22,464 nt of DNA, from NCBI GenBank assembly GCA_045531755.1, contig JAZSEP010000004.1, forward strand, positions 1 through 22,464. The letters are read 5' to 3'. Shown here one piece after another: positions 1 to 7,770 of the stretch; the stretch's first letter is position 1, and each line of letters starts with the position of its first letter. The stretch is from UBA11540 sp045531755 (lineage in GTDB: Bacteria; Bacillota; Clostridia; Oscillospirales; Ruminococcaceae). The notes below the pieces were generated by a model. That model ran no database searches. It had not been told where the DNA came from and was given only the letters and a program-made list of their open reading frames with translations. Both the position numbers and the translations under genes were made by a program.

Positions 1-293
1 CCTATCAGAAGAGGCCTTTTAACAAGCATACCGTCAGTTGACAAGAGCTCAAGCATGTCTTTTTCTGTCATATTCGGAAGCTTGTCCTTGAGCTGGATTG
101 ACTTGTAAAGAAGCCCGCTTGTGTTAAAAAACTTTTTCAAGGGAAGCCCGCTTTTTTGATACCAGAGCGAAAGCTCCTCGAAAGAAGGGTTGTTGGCGTT
201 AATGGCGCGAAGCTGATATTTGGCCTTGTTGCCATCAAGCCACTTTTGCGCTCTCTGACAGGTAGTACATTTTGCATAGCAGATATATTTCAT
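1..293 (-). CDS. ArsC/Spx-like thioredoxin-fold protein, 3' end cut by window edge
   Basis: The visible 97 residues begin MKYICYAKCTTCQRAQKWL and show the ArsC/Spx/YffB pattern: an N-terminal beta strand, a redox-type CxxC at residues 9-12, then KKFFNTSGLLYK, a signature of this superfamily, and KRPLLIG near the cut end, where family members carry a conserved Arg-Pro. These proteins are either glutaredoxin-like reductases or RNA-polymerase-binding regulators (Spx, MgsR). The sequence seen cannot separate these roles, and no ars genes are nearby, so I avoid calling it an arsenate reductase. The start is ATG at 293, supported by AAGGAG eight bases upstream. The gene has its own promoter (325-353) just beyond the purC terminator. 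The family is usually about 115-130 residues, so only a short C-terminus is missing. Confidence 0.85.
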   Translation of the reverse strand, partial: MKYICYAKCTTCQRAQKWLDGNKAKYQLRAINANNPSFEELSLWYQKSGLPLKKFFNTSGLLYKSIQLKDKLPNMTEKDMLELLSTDGMLVKRPLLI

Positions 294-324
294 TTCTTGC
301 TCCTTAATAAAAAACTATAGTTTA

Positions 325-353
325 ATTATACCATATCTAATAACCGTTAGCAA
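325..353 (-). promoter_or_regulatory. Sigma-A-type promoter of the ArsC/Spx-like gene
   Basis: Read on the minus strand, TTGCTA (348-353) is followed after 17 bases by TATAAT (325-330). The -10 is preceded by TGG, giving an extended -10. The expected start of transcription lies about 25 bases before the ribosome site. Confidence 0.75.
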
Positions 354-384
354 GAAGCGATGCTCGGCAAACAGAACCGAAATT

Positions 385-416
385 AACAAAAAACCAGCCG
401 TTTTTGCGGCTGGTTT
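385..416 (-). terminator. Intrinsic terminator of purC
   Basis: A perfect 10-bp stem (391-400 with 407-416) and a 6-base loop are followed on the minus strand by a run of T. It begins 8 bases past the purC stop codon and separates purC from the downstream promoter at 325-353. Confidence 0.9.
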
Positions 417-423
417 CCTATTA

Positions 424-1113
424 TTAAAGTCCAAGCTTTTCGCAGATGAGTTTAGCACAATCTATCTGATTGGGGATGTTGCCGTTTTCGTCGCGGACAC
501 GCCAGATGTCAGGAGTGATTTCGTCAACAACGTACATCTTGCCGTTTTCATCATATCCGACCTCAATCTTGAAGTCGATGAGGGTAAGACCGATTTTTGC
601 AAGTTCCTTTTTGAGAACCTCGCCGACACGAACAACGATGTCCAAAGCTTCGTCATACTGACCCTCGCAAAGCATACCCTTCATTATGCAAAGACGCTCG
701 CTGATGAGGGGATCGCCCTGTGCATCACTCTTGAGAGTAACTTCAGTATAAGGAGGATTGAACACAAGACCTTCCTCGAGATCAAAACGACGGCACATAC
801 TGCCTGCGGTGAAATAGCGAAGAACAAATTCAAGGGGAGGAACGGTGAGCTTACGAACCTTCATAAGACCTTTTTCTACGTCGCCGCCAAGATAGTGTGT
901 AGGGATCCCGTTTTTCTCCATCAGCTCAAAGAAGTAGTTGGAAACACGGAGACCGATTTTACCCTTGCCCTCAACGCTTCCGCCAACTGTGTTAGAGCCG
1001 GGATCGAAAACGCCGTTTTCACCTGTTGCACTGTCTTTGAACAAGAGATGCACTATGCCTGTTTCTTCGTCAAGAAGAACGTTCTTGGTTTTTCCTTCAT
1101 AAAGTTTTTTCAT
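424..1113 (-). CDS. purC: Phosphoribosylaminoimidazole-succinocarboxamide (SAICAR) synthase
   Basis: PurC joins CAIR and aspartate with ATP to make SAICAR, a step of de novo purine synthesis in the cytoplasm. The 229-residue protein has the family landmarks: KKLYEGKTKNV at the N-terminus, the DSATGENG nucleotide-site loop, GIPTHY, the PPLEFVLRYFTAGS core, LIDFKIEVG and DEITPDIWR near the C-terminus. Length is normal for the short bacterial form. The start is ATG at 1113, chosen because GGAAGGAG lies about ten bases upstream and the encoded start matches the family. An in-frame TTG at 1140 would add nine residues that contain the ribosome site itself. It is monocistronic, with its own promoter (1155-1184) and terminator (385-416), and no other pur genes are in the window. 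The leader is too short for a purine riboswitch. Confidence 0.97.
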   Translation of the reverse strand: MKKLYEGKTKNVLLDEETGIVHLLFKDSATGENGVFDPGSNTVGGSVEGKGKIGLRVSNYFFELMEKNGIPTHYLGGDVEKGLMKVRKLTVPPLEFVLRYFTAGSMCRRFDLEEGLVFNPPYTEVTLKSDAQGDPLISERLCIMKGMLCEGQYDEALDIVVRVGEVLKKELAKIGLTLIDFKIEVGYDENGKMYVVDEITPDIWRVRDENGNIPNQIDCAKLICEKLGL

Positions 1114-1154
1114 ATTTTGAGGACTCCTTCCAAAAATCAAAAATCCATAATAGC

Positions 1155-1184
1155 ATTATAGCACAACAATAAAAAGCTTCGCAA
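1155..1184 (-). promoter_or_regulatory. Sigma-A-type promoter of purC
   Basis: On the minus strand TTGCGA (1179-1184) is separated by 18 bases from a perfect TATAAT (1155-1160). Transcription would start near 1148, giving a leader of roughly 35 bases. Confidence 0.75.
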
Positions 1185-1305
1185 CAAAAATTTTCAATTT
1201 CTGCATTTTCCACATTAGATTTTTTTTCATAGGTGTTTGTTTGTTTCAAAATGACGAAACAAGGGTTAAAACTATGAAAATAAATCAATTTAATTTTAAA
1301 AAATA

Positions 1306-1334
1306 TTGATTTTATACTCCGCCTTTAGTATAAT
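1306..1334 (+). promoter_or_regulatory. Promoter of the first lipoprotein gene
   Basis: TTGATT (1306-1311), 17 bases, TATAAT (1329-1334). The same arrangement and flanking bases recur before the second lipoprotein gene (2562-2590), showing the promoter was duplicated with the gene. Confidence 0.8.
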
Positions 1335-1373
1335 TAATCTATAACCAAAGACTGAGATTGGACGGTGACTTTT

Positions 1374-2510
1374 TTGAAGAGAATAATCGCATTAATCCTT
1401 GCAAGTATGTTCCTGTTTATCGGTTGCGATTCCGGACCGAAAACCATAAGAAAAATCGACGGCATCGAGTACTATGATGCAAAGGCTGCAGGCGCCGATA
1501 AGGAGATAGTAGTTGTGGACAAAATCACCAAAAAAGTGACGGGTAATCACAATGCTTACTTCCCCGAAGACGCAGAGGGCTATTATCTCGACGATATGGT
1601 TTTTTATGTCGACGAGGACGTTTTCTACAGAATTCTCTCAAAGCCTTGTCTTGGAACGGGTTCAATAAGATGGACGGGATTCAACGAAAAAGTCAGCTGG
1701 CACGGAGATGGGATTGGACCTGACGGCGAGCCCGTTGGAAACGATGGACTCCACGGATATCTTCCTGTTGATAAATTCGACGACCCGTTGTACGTATATA
1801 TGTGTAAACCGAGTGAACACGAAAACTATCTGGGATACTCTCGTATAAATGCGGGTAATATGTCGCCGCCGGAGGATCGCTTTGTAAACGCTCTTGCTTT
1901 TGGTAGTGTTTACGCTAACGTTGAAAAAACCCTCCCCGATGATGCGGAGTTTACGATCTGCATCGGACGAATGAAGTTGATTTATTACACCGACGAAAAA
2001 GGCTGGTTCATAGAAAAGGAATGGGATACTCCTTCCACACCCAATAAGCATTATTATCTGCCTTGGGATTTAGAGTGGAAAGGCTTTCCTCCTACGTCGA
2101 TTTCTAAAGATAGGGTAAACCTCGTTGACGGACACTATGAGGTCAAGTTGACGGGAGCTATGCTCAACGGCAGTTATAGAATGGGAAAACTCAAAGGAGC
2201 AGAGGGTGGCGTTCTTCACTTCTGGAGCCCCAGAATACCGCTTGAAAACGGCGGAAGCATAAGAGCTGTTGCCGCAAGCTACGAGTGCTGGATAAAAGAA
2301 CCCGAGTGGGCAGACTACGTTACGGTGGAAATTGGTGTTGACTGGCGTGACGGCGATGGAGTCGGACAGGAAATATACCAAGCCTTCGTAGGTCACACCT
2401 ATGCGCTCACAACCGAGCCGAGAGTAATTTTCGGACACACTTGCGGACCTGATGCGTACGACGAGATTATGGATACAGAAAAGGTTCAGAAGCTTCTTGG
2501 ACTTAAATAA
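1374..2510 (+). CDS. Predicted lipoprotein, tandem paralogue 1, unknown function
   Basis: I do not recognise this family. The protein (378 residues) opens with a lipoprotein signal peptide: MKRI, a hydrophobic stretch, and FIGC with Cys18 as the predicted lipidated residue, so it should sit on the outer face of the membrane. The rest is soluble, rich in Asp, Gly and aromatic residues, with blocks such as YFPEDAEGYYLDDM, VSWHGDG and TTEPRVIFGHT. It is clearly paralogous to the next gene along the full length. The start is probably TTG at 1374, because GGTGA, complementary to the 16S rRNA tail, lies five bases upstream and the same arrangement is kept in the paralogue. GTG at 1365 would overlap that site. 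It has its own promoter (1306-1334) and terminator (2516-2552). A role in envelope or substrate binding is possible but not shown. Confidence 0.85.
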   Translation: MKRIIALILASMFLFIGCDSGPKTIRKIDGIEYYDAKAAGADKEIVVVDKITKKVTGNHNAYFPEDAEGYYLDDMVFYVDEDVFYRILSKPCLGTGSIRWTGFNEKVSWHGDGIGPDGEPVGNDGLHGYLPVDKFDDPLYVYMCKPSEHENYLGYSRINAGNMSPPEDRFVNALAFGSVYANVEKTLPDDAEFTICIGRMKLIYYTDEKGWFIEKEWDTPSTPNKHYYLPWDLEWKGFPPTSISKDRVNLVDGHYEVKLTGAMLNGSYRMGKLKGAEGGVLHFWSPRIPLENGGSIRAVAASYECWIKEPEWADYVTVEIGVDWRDGDGVGQEIYQAFVGHTYALTTEPRVIFGHTCGPDAYDEIMDTEKVQKLLGLK

Positions 2511-2515
2511 AACCG

Positions 2516-2552
2516 AAATCGCGCAAGAAAAACTTGCGCGATTTATTTTTTT
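2516..2552 (+). terminator. Intrinsic terminator between the two lipoprotein genes
   Basis: A 12-bp perfect stem (2516-2527 with 2533-2544) with a loop of five A is followed by a T-rich tract. It lies directly before the promoter of the second copy, so the paralogues are separate transcription units. Confidence 0.9.
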
Positions 2553-2561
2553 GAAAAAACA

Positions 2562-2590
2562 TTGATTTTACATCGTAGCTTTAGTATAAT
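2562..2590 (+). promoter_or_regulatory. Promoter of the second lipoprotein gene
   Basis: TTGATT (2562-2567), 17 bases, TATAAT (2585-2590). Spacing and many flanking bases match the promoter at 1306-1334. Confidence 0.8.
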
Positions 2591-2629
2591 GAATTCATAA
2601 CCGAAAATCGAAATTGGATGGTGATTTTT

Positions 2630-3775
2630 TTGAAGAGAATAATAGCCCTAATCCTTGCAGGTATGTTCCTTTTTGTTGGTTGCGGTTCTTCTGATAAACC
2701 CGAAGAAAACTATATAAGGGAAATTGACGGTGTCAAGTACTATGACGCAAAGGCTGCAGGAGCCGATAAACAGATAATACTTGTCGACCCGTTTACCGGA
2801 AAAAGCGCAGGCAACCACAACGACTATTTTCCTGAAGATGCAGAGGGCTATTATCTTGACGATATGATTTTTTATGTCGATGAGGATGTTTTCTACAGAA
2901 TTCTGGAAAAGCCGTGTGCAGGTACCGGCTCTATAAAGTGGACAGGGTATAACGACCGTGTCAGCTGGCACGGAGACGGCGTCGGACCTGATGGCAAGCC
3001 TGCAGGGAACGACTGGTTTGATGGAATCCTTCCTATTGAAAAATTCGACGACCCCTTGTATATCTTTATGTGCAAACCGAGTGAACGCGTAAATTATATG
3101 GGCGGTTCTCGTATAAACGCCGGTGTTCAGGTGCCTGGTGCCGACAGATTTGTAAGCATACTCACTATGGGTGCCATCTATAGTAACGTCAATAAACCAA
3201 TTCCCGATGACGCGGAGTTTACAATCTGTCTCGGACGTATGAAAGTAATATTGTACACCGAGGAAAAAGGATGGTTTGTTGCAAGAGAGTGTGAAACCCC
3301 CGCAAAGCCAAACAGCATTTACTACCTGCCGTGGACTTTGGAGTTTAACGGTCTTCCGCCTGCAAAGCTCCCTGACGATAGATTGTCAATTGTTGACGGT
3401 CACTATGAAGTAAAGCTTAAAGGTGCTGAGCTTAACGGTAAAGCCGGAAAAGAAAAAGAGAGCGAATTTAAAGTAGATGGAAGCGTGCTTCATTTCTGGA
3501 GCCCAAAAACACCTGTTGAAAATGCCGGTGACATAAAAGCAATTGCAGTAAGCTATGAATGTTGGGTAAAGGAACCTGAGTGGGCTGAGTATCTCGTAGC
3601 TGAGATTGGAGCCGATTGGTACGACGCAGATAATAATATTACTCAGGCTTTCATAGGTCATAACTATGCTATCACAACCGAACCCCGAGTAATCTTTGGC
3701 CACACGGCAGGCCCAGATATGTACGACGAGATTATGGATACCGAAAAGGTTCAGGAACTTCTTGGACTTAAATAA
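2630..3775 (+). CDS. Predicted lipoprotein, tandem paralogue 2, unknown function
   Basis: This 381-residue paralogue has the same signal peptide plan (MKRI, hydrophobic core, FVGC with Cys18) and the same order of conserved blocks: YYDAKAAGADK, YFPEDAEGYYLDDM, VSWHGDG, DDAEFTIC, YYLPW, VDGHYEVKL, YECWVKEPEWAEY, TTEPRVIFGHT and a C-terminal MDTEKVQELLGLK. The main differences are a few extra residues after the lipidated Cys and around residues 270-280. The likely start is TTG at 2630, with GGTGAT at 2620-2625 just upstream. ATG at 2618 is in frame but has no good ribosome site. Both copies are intact and conserved, which suggests both are maintained. The function is unknown and no substrate can be inferred from neighbours. 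Confidence 0.85.
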   Translation: MKRIIALILAGMFLFVGCGSSDKPEENYIREIDGVKYYDAKAAGADKQIILVDPFTGKSAGNHNDYFPEDAEGYYLDDMIFYVDEDVFYRILEKPCAGTGSIKWTGYNDRVSWHGDGVGPDGKPAGNDWFDGILPIEKFDDPLYIFMCKPSERVNYMGGSRINAGVQVPGADRFVSILTMGAIYSNVNKPIPDDAEFTICLGRMKVILYTEEKGWFVARECETPAKPNSIYYLPWTLEFNGLPPAKLPDDRLSIVDGHYEVKLKGAELNGKAGKEKESEFKVDGSVLHFWSPKTPVENAGDIKAIAVSYECWVKEPEWAEYLVAEIGADWYDADNNITQAFIGHNYAITTEPRVIFGHTAGPDMYDEIMDTEKVQELLGLK

Positions 3776-3780
3776 AAACC

Positions 3781-3810
3781 AAACCGTGCAAGAAAATTCT
3801 TGCACGGTTT
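3781..3810. terminator. Bidirectional terminator between lipoprotein 2 and the clpE-like gene
   Basis: A perfect inverted repeat (3781-3794 with 3797-3810) has T-rich sequence on both flanks, so it can terminate the plus-strand lipoprotein gene and the convergent minus-strand ATPase gene. Confidence 0.85.
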
Positions 3811-3813
3811 ATT

Positions 3814-6084
3814 TTAATTAAAGCTGTCTGAAGGTGTGAGAACTATTTTTTCGTCCTGAACGTCAAGCTTTACTGCTACGGGTAGGTTGTCGGCATTGTT
3901 GACAATTTCAAAAGCAATAATATCCTCGATGTGCTTTCTGATAACCTGTCGCAGCTCTCTTGCTCCGCTCTTTCTGGAGTCAGCTTTCTTAACAATAAAA
4001 TCAAGCACGGCGTCTGTGTAATCAAGACGGATACCTTTCTGCATCAAAGGCTCTCTGAGCTCCTCAACCATAAGCTTTGCAATCTTTACAAAATCCTCGT
4101 CGGAAAGGGGAGAGAAAGCAACGATTTCGTCCACACGGCCAATGAATTCGGGCCTCAGGAATTCTCTGAGCGCTTTGGTGGCTTTGTCCTTTGCAATCTC
4201 GGTTTGCGACTTTCCAAAACCAACCGAAGCGTCGTTTCTGTTGCTTCCTGCGTTCGAGGTCATAACGATGACAGTATTTTCAAAGTTTACGGTTCTGCCG
4301 TGAGCATCGGTGATGCGTCCCTCGTCAAGAATCTGCAAAAGTATGTTCATAACGTCGGGGTGCGCCTTTTCAATCTCGTCAAATAGGATTACCGAATACG
4401 GCTTTCTGCGAACCTTCTCGGTGAGCTGTCCTGCCTCATCATATCCTACGTAACCGGGAGGAGAACCGACTATCCTTGAAACCGCAAACTTTTCCATAAA
4501 CTCCGACATATCAAGTCTGATAAGAGGGTCAACGGTATTGAAAAGCTCCTTTGCGAGAACCTTAACAAGCTCGGTTTTTCCAACACCGGTAGGACCTACG
4601 AAGATGAAGGATGCAGGGCGTTTTCTCGGACTTATCTGTGCTCTTGAACGGCGGATTGCCGCGCAAACAAGATCAACCGCCTCGTCTTGACCGATAATCT
4701 TTTCCTTGAGTACCTTGTCAAGATTTGCTATGCGTCCAAGCTCGTTTTCCTTTATTTTGGAAGCGGGAATTCCTGTCCAAAGCTCAATAACTCTCGAAAC
4801 GTCATCATCGGTGACCTTCATAGAAAAAGCCTTGTCGCGAAGCTCGTCTTGACGGGAATTTATCCTCAGTATCTCGGCCTTTATCTGTGCAATACGCTCG
4901 TAGTTAATGGAGCCTTCTTTGTCGGGATTTTCCTGAATGCTTTTTTCTTCCTGCTCAAGGTCGTAAAGCTGTGCGGAGAGCTTTTCATATTCCGCAAGCT
5001 CCTTGTTTTTAAGAGAAGCGCAGGAACAAGCCTCGTCCAAAAGGTCGATGGCTTTGTCGGGCAAAAATCTGTCTGTGATATATCTTTCCGATAGAATAAC
5101 ACAGTCTCGTATTATCTTGTCAGCAATGCTTACCTTGTGGAAATTCTCATAATGCTGCTTTACTCCAAGCAATACGTCAATGGAATCCTCTATGTTGGGC
5201 TCTTCAACAACTACGGATTGAAATCTTCTTTCAAGCGCCGCGTCCTTTTCAATATATTTTCTATATTCGTTGAAGGTCGTAGCACCTATCACCTGAATTT
5301 CACCGCGCGACAGGGCAGGCTTCAGAATATTTGCGGCATTCATACTGCCTTCGGAATCTCCCGTGCCGACGAGATTGTGTACCTCATCGATGAAAAGAAT
5401 TATGTTTCCTTCAGCTTTGACCTCGTCAATAAGACCTTTAACACGGCTTTCAAACTGACCTCTGAACTGCGTTCCTGCAACGAGAGCGGTAAGGTCAAGA
5501 AGATGCAATTCCTTTCCCATAAGCTTGGGCGGAACGTCACCGCTTGCCATACGTAGAGCAATGCCTTCGGCTATGGCAGTCTTTCCGACACCGGGCTCGC
5601 CGATAAGACAGGGGTTGTTCTTCGTTCTGCGGTTAAGAATCTGCAAAACGCGATATATCTCTTTGTCACGGCCTATGATTCTGTCAATCTTCCCGTCAGA
5701 AGCCTTTTGGGTGAGATTGGTGCAGTAAGTGTCAAGGAACTTTCTCTTTTTGGTTTTTTGCTCCTTTTTGTCTGCACTGCCTTGCTTAGCTTCGGCTTTT
5801 TCACTGCTGTCAGATGCGGTGTTCATAAAAGGCATAGGCATAGCACCGCCCATTTCAAAGCCGTCAAAGCCATCCATCTGCGCGGCAAATGCATCGGCGT
5901 CCTGACCGTACATCGCTTCAATGTCTTCGTCGGAGAGTCCCATCTTCTCGATGAGATCGGTAACCTGCTTTATGCCAAGCTCTTTTGCGCATATCATACA
6001 ATAGCCCTTGTCCACCTGCTTGCCGTTTTCAAAACCGCTCATAAAGACAACAGCCATCCGTTTTTTACATTTGGAACATACCAT
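3814..6084 (-). CDS. clpE: ClpE/ClpC-type AAA+ unfoldase with N-terminal zinc finger
   Basis: This HSP100 ATPase unfolds protein substrates and feeds them to ClpP in the cytoplasm. In order, the 756-residue protein has a CxxC...CxxC zinc finger (Cys3, 6, 29, 32), a Gly/Met-rich linker, the first AAA+ module (GEPGVGKT at about 162-169, then ILFIDEVHNL), a coiled-coil middle region beginning near YEKLSAQLYDLE, and the second module (GPTGVGKT, VILFDEIEKA). A VGF tripeptide after NAGSNRNDAS sits where the ClpP-docking loop is expected. The double Clp N-domain of ClpC is absent, so ClpE-like is the better name, although the linker is unlike textbook ClpE. ATG at 6084 puts the zinc finger at the very N-terminus. 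An upstream in-frame TTG (6117) lacks a ribosome site. It lies downstream of pgsA on the same strand, with a dyad (6121-6147) in the gap. No CtsR-type GGTCAAA repeat is seen. Confidence 0.9.
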   Translation of the reverse strand: MVCSKCKKRMAVVFMSGFENGKQVDKGYCMICAKELGIKQVTDLIEKMGLSDEDIEAMYGQDADAFAAQMDGFDGFEMGGAMPMPFMNTASDSSEKAEAKQGSADKKEQKTKKRKFLDTYCTNLTQKASDGKIDRIIGRDKEIYRVLQILNRRTKNNPCLIGEPGVGKTAIAEGIALRMASGDVPPKLMGKELHLLDLTALVAGTQFRGQFESRVKGLIDEVKAEGNIILFIDEVHNLVGTGDSEGSMNAANILKPALSRGEIQVIGATTFNEYRKYIEKDAALERRFQSVVVEEPNIEDSIDVLLGVKQHYENFHKVSIADKIIRDCVILSERYITDRFLPDKAIDLLDEACSCASLKNKELAEYEKLSAQLYDLEQEEKSIQENPDKEGSINYERIAQIKAEILRINSRQDELRDKAFSMKVTDDDVSRVIELWTGIPASKIKENELGRIANLDKVLKEKIIGQDEAVDLVCAAIRRSRAQISPRKRPASFIFVGPTGVGKTELVKVLAKELFNTVDPLIRLDMSEFMEKFAVSRIVGSPPGYVGYDEAGQLTEKVRRKPYSVILFDEIEKAHPDVMNILLQILDEGRITDAHGRTVNFENTVIVMTSNAGSNRNDASVGFGKSQTEIAKDKATKALREFLRPEFIGRVDEIVAFSPLSDEDFVKIAKLMVEELREPLMQKGIRLDYTDAVLDFIVKKADSRKSGARELRQVIRKHIEDIIAFEIVNNADNLPVAVKLDVQDEKIVLTPSDSFN

Positions 6085-6120
6085 ATATAACACATCCAAT
6101 CGGTTGCCAGTAATCAAAAT

Positions 6121-6147
6121 TACTCAATACCGTAATGATATTGAGTA
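6121..6147. promoter_or_regulatory. Dyad symmetry upstream of the clpE-like gene
   Basis: A perfect 9-bp inverted repeat, TACTCAATA and TATTGAGTA, with a 9-base spacer lies 37 bases before the clpE-like start. It is AT-rich and lacks a proper T-tract, so it looks more like an operator than a terminator. A related motif (TACCGTTACGATT) occurs about 70 bases further upstream near 6199. The function is inferred only from position. Confidence 0.4.
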
Positions 6148-6209
6148 TATATTTTTTGCGAAAATCCGCATTATTATCATACACCAAAGTTGTGTACATA
6201 CCGTTACGA

Positions 6210-6749
6210 TTATTTTGATTTCTTTTTAAGTTTAAAGAATTCAGGTATGTACATAGCAAGGGTAAATAACATATAGACAGTAATGGCTCCAATTAAAATG
6301 AGTATTCCGTCCTCGGTGAGAAGGTTTGGAAAGGCAATAATAACGAAGGTTGCGGCATAGAACAGCAGAGTTCCGATTTTGCCAAACCACTTTGAAGAAG
6401 CCATTGGGATTTTGTTTTTGAGGATGATAATTCCGCCTATCAGCATAGCAAGCTCTTTGGCAAAGTATACAGCAACAACGAACAGAAGCTTGGGATGTTT
6501 TATAACCAATGCCGCAAGAATAGCAATCTGAGTGGTTTTGTCAGCAAATGGGTCGAGTATCTTTCCAAGCTCGCTTGTCATCTTGTATTTGCGCGCAATA
6601 TACCCGTCAAGCACGTCGGTAATTCCTGATACAAGGAGAATCAAAGCAGATATTATAAAATACGGCTGTGAGTCCTGAGTGAGATAAACTATCAGGAAAA
6701 TCGGAATCAAAAAAATTCTGAAGAGAGATAAAATGTTTGGAATAGTCAT
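6210..6749 (-). CDS. pgsA: CDP-diacylglycerol-glycerol-3-phosphate 3-phosphatidyltransferase
   Basis: PgsA makes phosphatidylglycerolphosphate from CDP-diacylglycerol and glycerol-3-phosphate, the committed step to phosphatidylglycerol and cardiolipin in the inner membrane. The CDP-alcohol phosphotransferase motif is complete: DVLDGYIAR, then G and the two catalytic Asp residues in GKILDPFADK. The 179 residues contain several membrane segments and start MTIPNILSLFRIFLIP, typical of PgsA rather than of phosphatidylserine synthase. The ATG at 6749 overlaps the stop codon of the upstream CvpA-like gene in an ATGA, implying translational coupling. The C-terminal KLKKKSK is a normal cytoplasmic tail. 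Confidence 0.95.
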   Translation of the reverse strand: MTIPNILSLFRIFLIPIFLIVYLTQDSQPYFIISALILLVSGITDVLDGYIARKYKMTSELGKILDPFADKTTQIAILAALVIKHPKLLFVVAVYFAKELAMLIGGIIILKNKIPMASSKWFGKIGTLLFYAATFVIIAFPNLLTEDGILILIGAITVYMLFTLAMYIPEFFKLKKKSK

Positions 6750-7441
6750 AGCAAGCCTCTGAAATTCAAATTAAAAAATTGAAATATGTAAGAGCTGGAG
6801 AAATCTGCAAACGTCAGTCCAAAAAGATTTCCGCCCGCTGCCGTGGTAACGAATTCAATGGTTATCTTTACGAGATAGAGGATGATAACAGCCTCGATTG
6901 CGCCGATAACGCCACCCAAGAAGGTGTTTATGGGCCCGATTACAGGTATCTTTTTGACTCCCTTGAAAAGCCCTGCAAGTAGCTTCACAATGAGCATACA
7001 AAGCAGGAAGATAACAATAAAGGACAGTGCAATCAGCATAGTCATAACTACAGGTCCGACAACGTCCTGAGTAAGCTGCAGAGCAACAGTTTCCGAAGTG
7101 CGAAGCGGATCGCTGAACGCAGAGTTCAAAAGCTCGGGGTCAACCGAACCGAGTATTGACTGCAACGACTCGGGAAGAGAAGCGAAAAGCTCAGAATAAG
7201 ACGAAGAAAGTGAAGGCGTATAGTTTTCCAGAGCGGAAAGCACAGCGCTATATATCTTGTCTTGAATCAATCCGTTGTATACGTAATCTGCAACAACCGT
7301 GCAAAATGCTTTGGCAACGAAAGCCGAAACAATCCATCCTATGAAGGAAACAACACCGGATAAAAATCCTTTTTTAGCGGAAACCGCCACCATAATTATA
7401 ATTAAAGCAAGCGCAATGAGATCAAAAATCAAAGAAACCAT
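6746..7441 (-). CDS. CvpA-family integral membrane protein
   Basis: The 231-residue protein fits the CvpA family (named for colicin V production; molecular role unsettled). It has N-terminal membrane helices beginning in LIFDLIALALIIIMVAVS, the family-type KKGFLSGVVSFIGWIVSAF stretch, a soluble loop at about residues 60-120, and further helices (VVMTMLIALSFIVIFLLCML and a Gly-rich VIGPINTFLGGVIGAIEA). The N-terminal half is the recognisable part. The start is ATG at 7441 with AAAGGC upstream. It is first in a minus-strand operon with pgsA, overlapping it by four bases. Its promoter is at 7479-7507, divergent from the cotJ operon. The pairing with pgsA suggests a role in the cell envelope, which is inference. 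Confidence 0.85.
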   Translation of the reverse strand: MVSLIFDLIALALIIIMVAVSAKKGFLSGVVSFIGWIVSAFVAKAFCTVVADYVYNGLIQDKIYSAVLSALENYTPSLSSSYSELFASLPESLQSILGSVDPELLNSAFSDPLRTSETVALQLTQDVVGPVVMTMLIALSFIVIFLLCMLIVKLLAGLFKGVKKIPVIGPINTFLGGVIGAIEAVIILYLVKITIEFVTTAAGGNLFGLTFADFSSSYIFQFFNLNFRGLL

Positions 7442-7478
7442 AAATTCACTGCCTTTTCTTAAATACTATTATTAGATT

Positions 7479-7507
7479 ATTGTAGCACAAACCGCAGGCA
7501 TTTTCAA
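7479..7507 (-). promoter_or_regulatory. Sigma-A-type promoter of the cvpA-pgsA operon
   Basis: On the minus strand TTGAAA (7502-7507), 17 bases, TACAAT (7479-7484) preceded by TGTGC. Confidence 0.75.
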
Positions 7508-7572
7508 TAACCAAATCATTAAGAAAAGAATAATATGGTATTGGAAATCCCCAAAAATAAAAAAGGAGCAGT

Positions 7573-7770
7573 ATGACTATGAGCAATGATTTGTGTGGCG
7601 CTTGCGCATACGAAAATGACGAAAAAAAGCTGTCGTGCTTACCTATAGCCATGGCGTATGTTCCGATGCAGAGGTTTCAGGAGTTGTATAACCCCGAAAC
7701 AGCCCTCTGCGCCGGAACGTTATTCAAGGAACTTGATAAACCCTTCTTGGGATCGGAGGTAAGAAGATGA
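7573..7770 (+). CDS. cotJA: Spore coat-associated protein CotJA
   Basis: This small protein (65 residues) matches CotJA by its central motif LPIAMAYVPMQRFQELYNP, followed by ALCAGTLFKELDKPF, and by being directly followed by cotJB and cotJC. In Bacillus these proteins are made in the mother cell under sigma-E and become part of the inner spore coat. Their presence indicates a spore-forming host or recent ancestor. AAGGAG lies four bases before ATG 7573 and ten before ATG 7579, so either start is possible. The stop overlaps the cotJB start in an ATGA. No clear sigma-A promoter is visible between cvpA and this gene. A sigma-E promoter is expected from the family, but I could not assign one with confidence. 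Confidence 0.92.
   Translation: MTMSNDLCGACAYENDEKKLSCLPIAMAYVPMQRFQELYNPETALCAGTLFKELDKPFLGSEVRR

Noticed and set aside
1..293. Arsenate resistance gene
   Set aside because: No ars operon neighbours are seen, and the CxxC and fold are equally typical of Spx/YffB-like proteins.
1..1364. Search for a purine riboswitch before purC
   Set aside because: The promoter at 1155-1184 leaves only about 35 leader bases, too short for an aptamer.
7508..7572. Sigma-E promoter for cotJ (CAATAA and GAATAATA at 7505-7510 and 7528-7535)
   Set aside because: The match to the sigma-E -10 is poor; I could not support a specific site, although such a promoter is expected.
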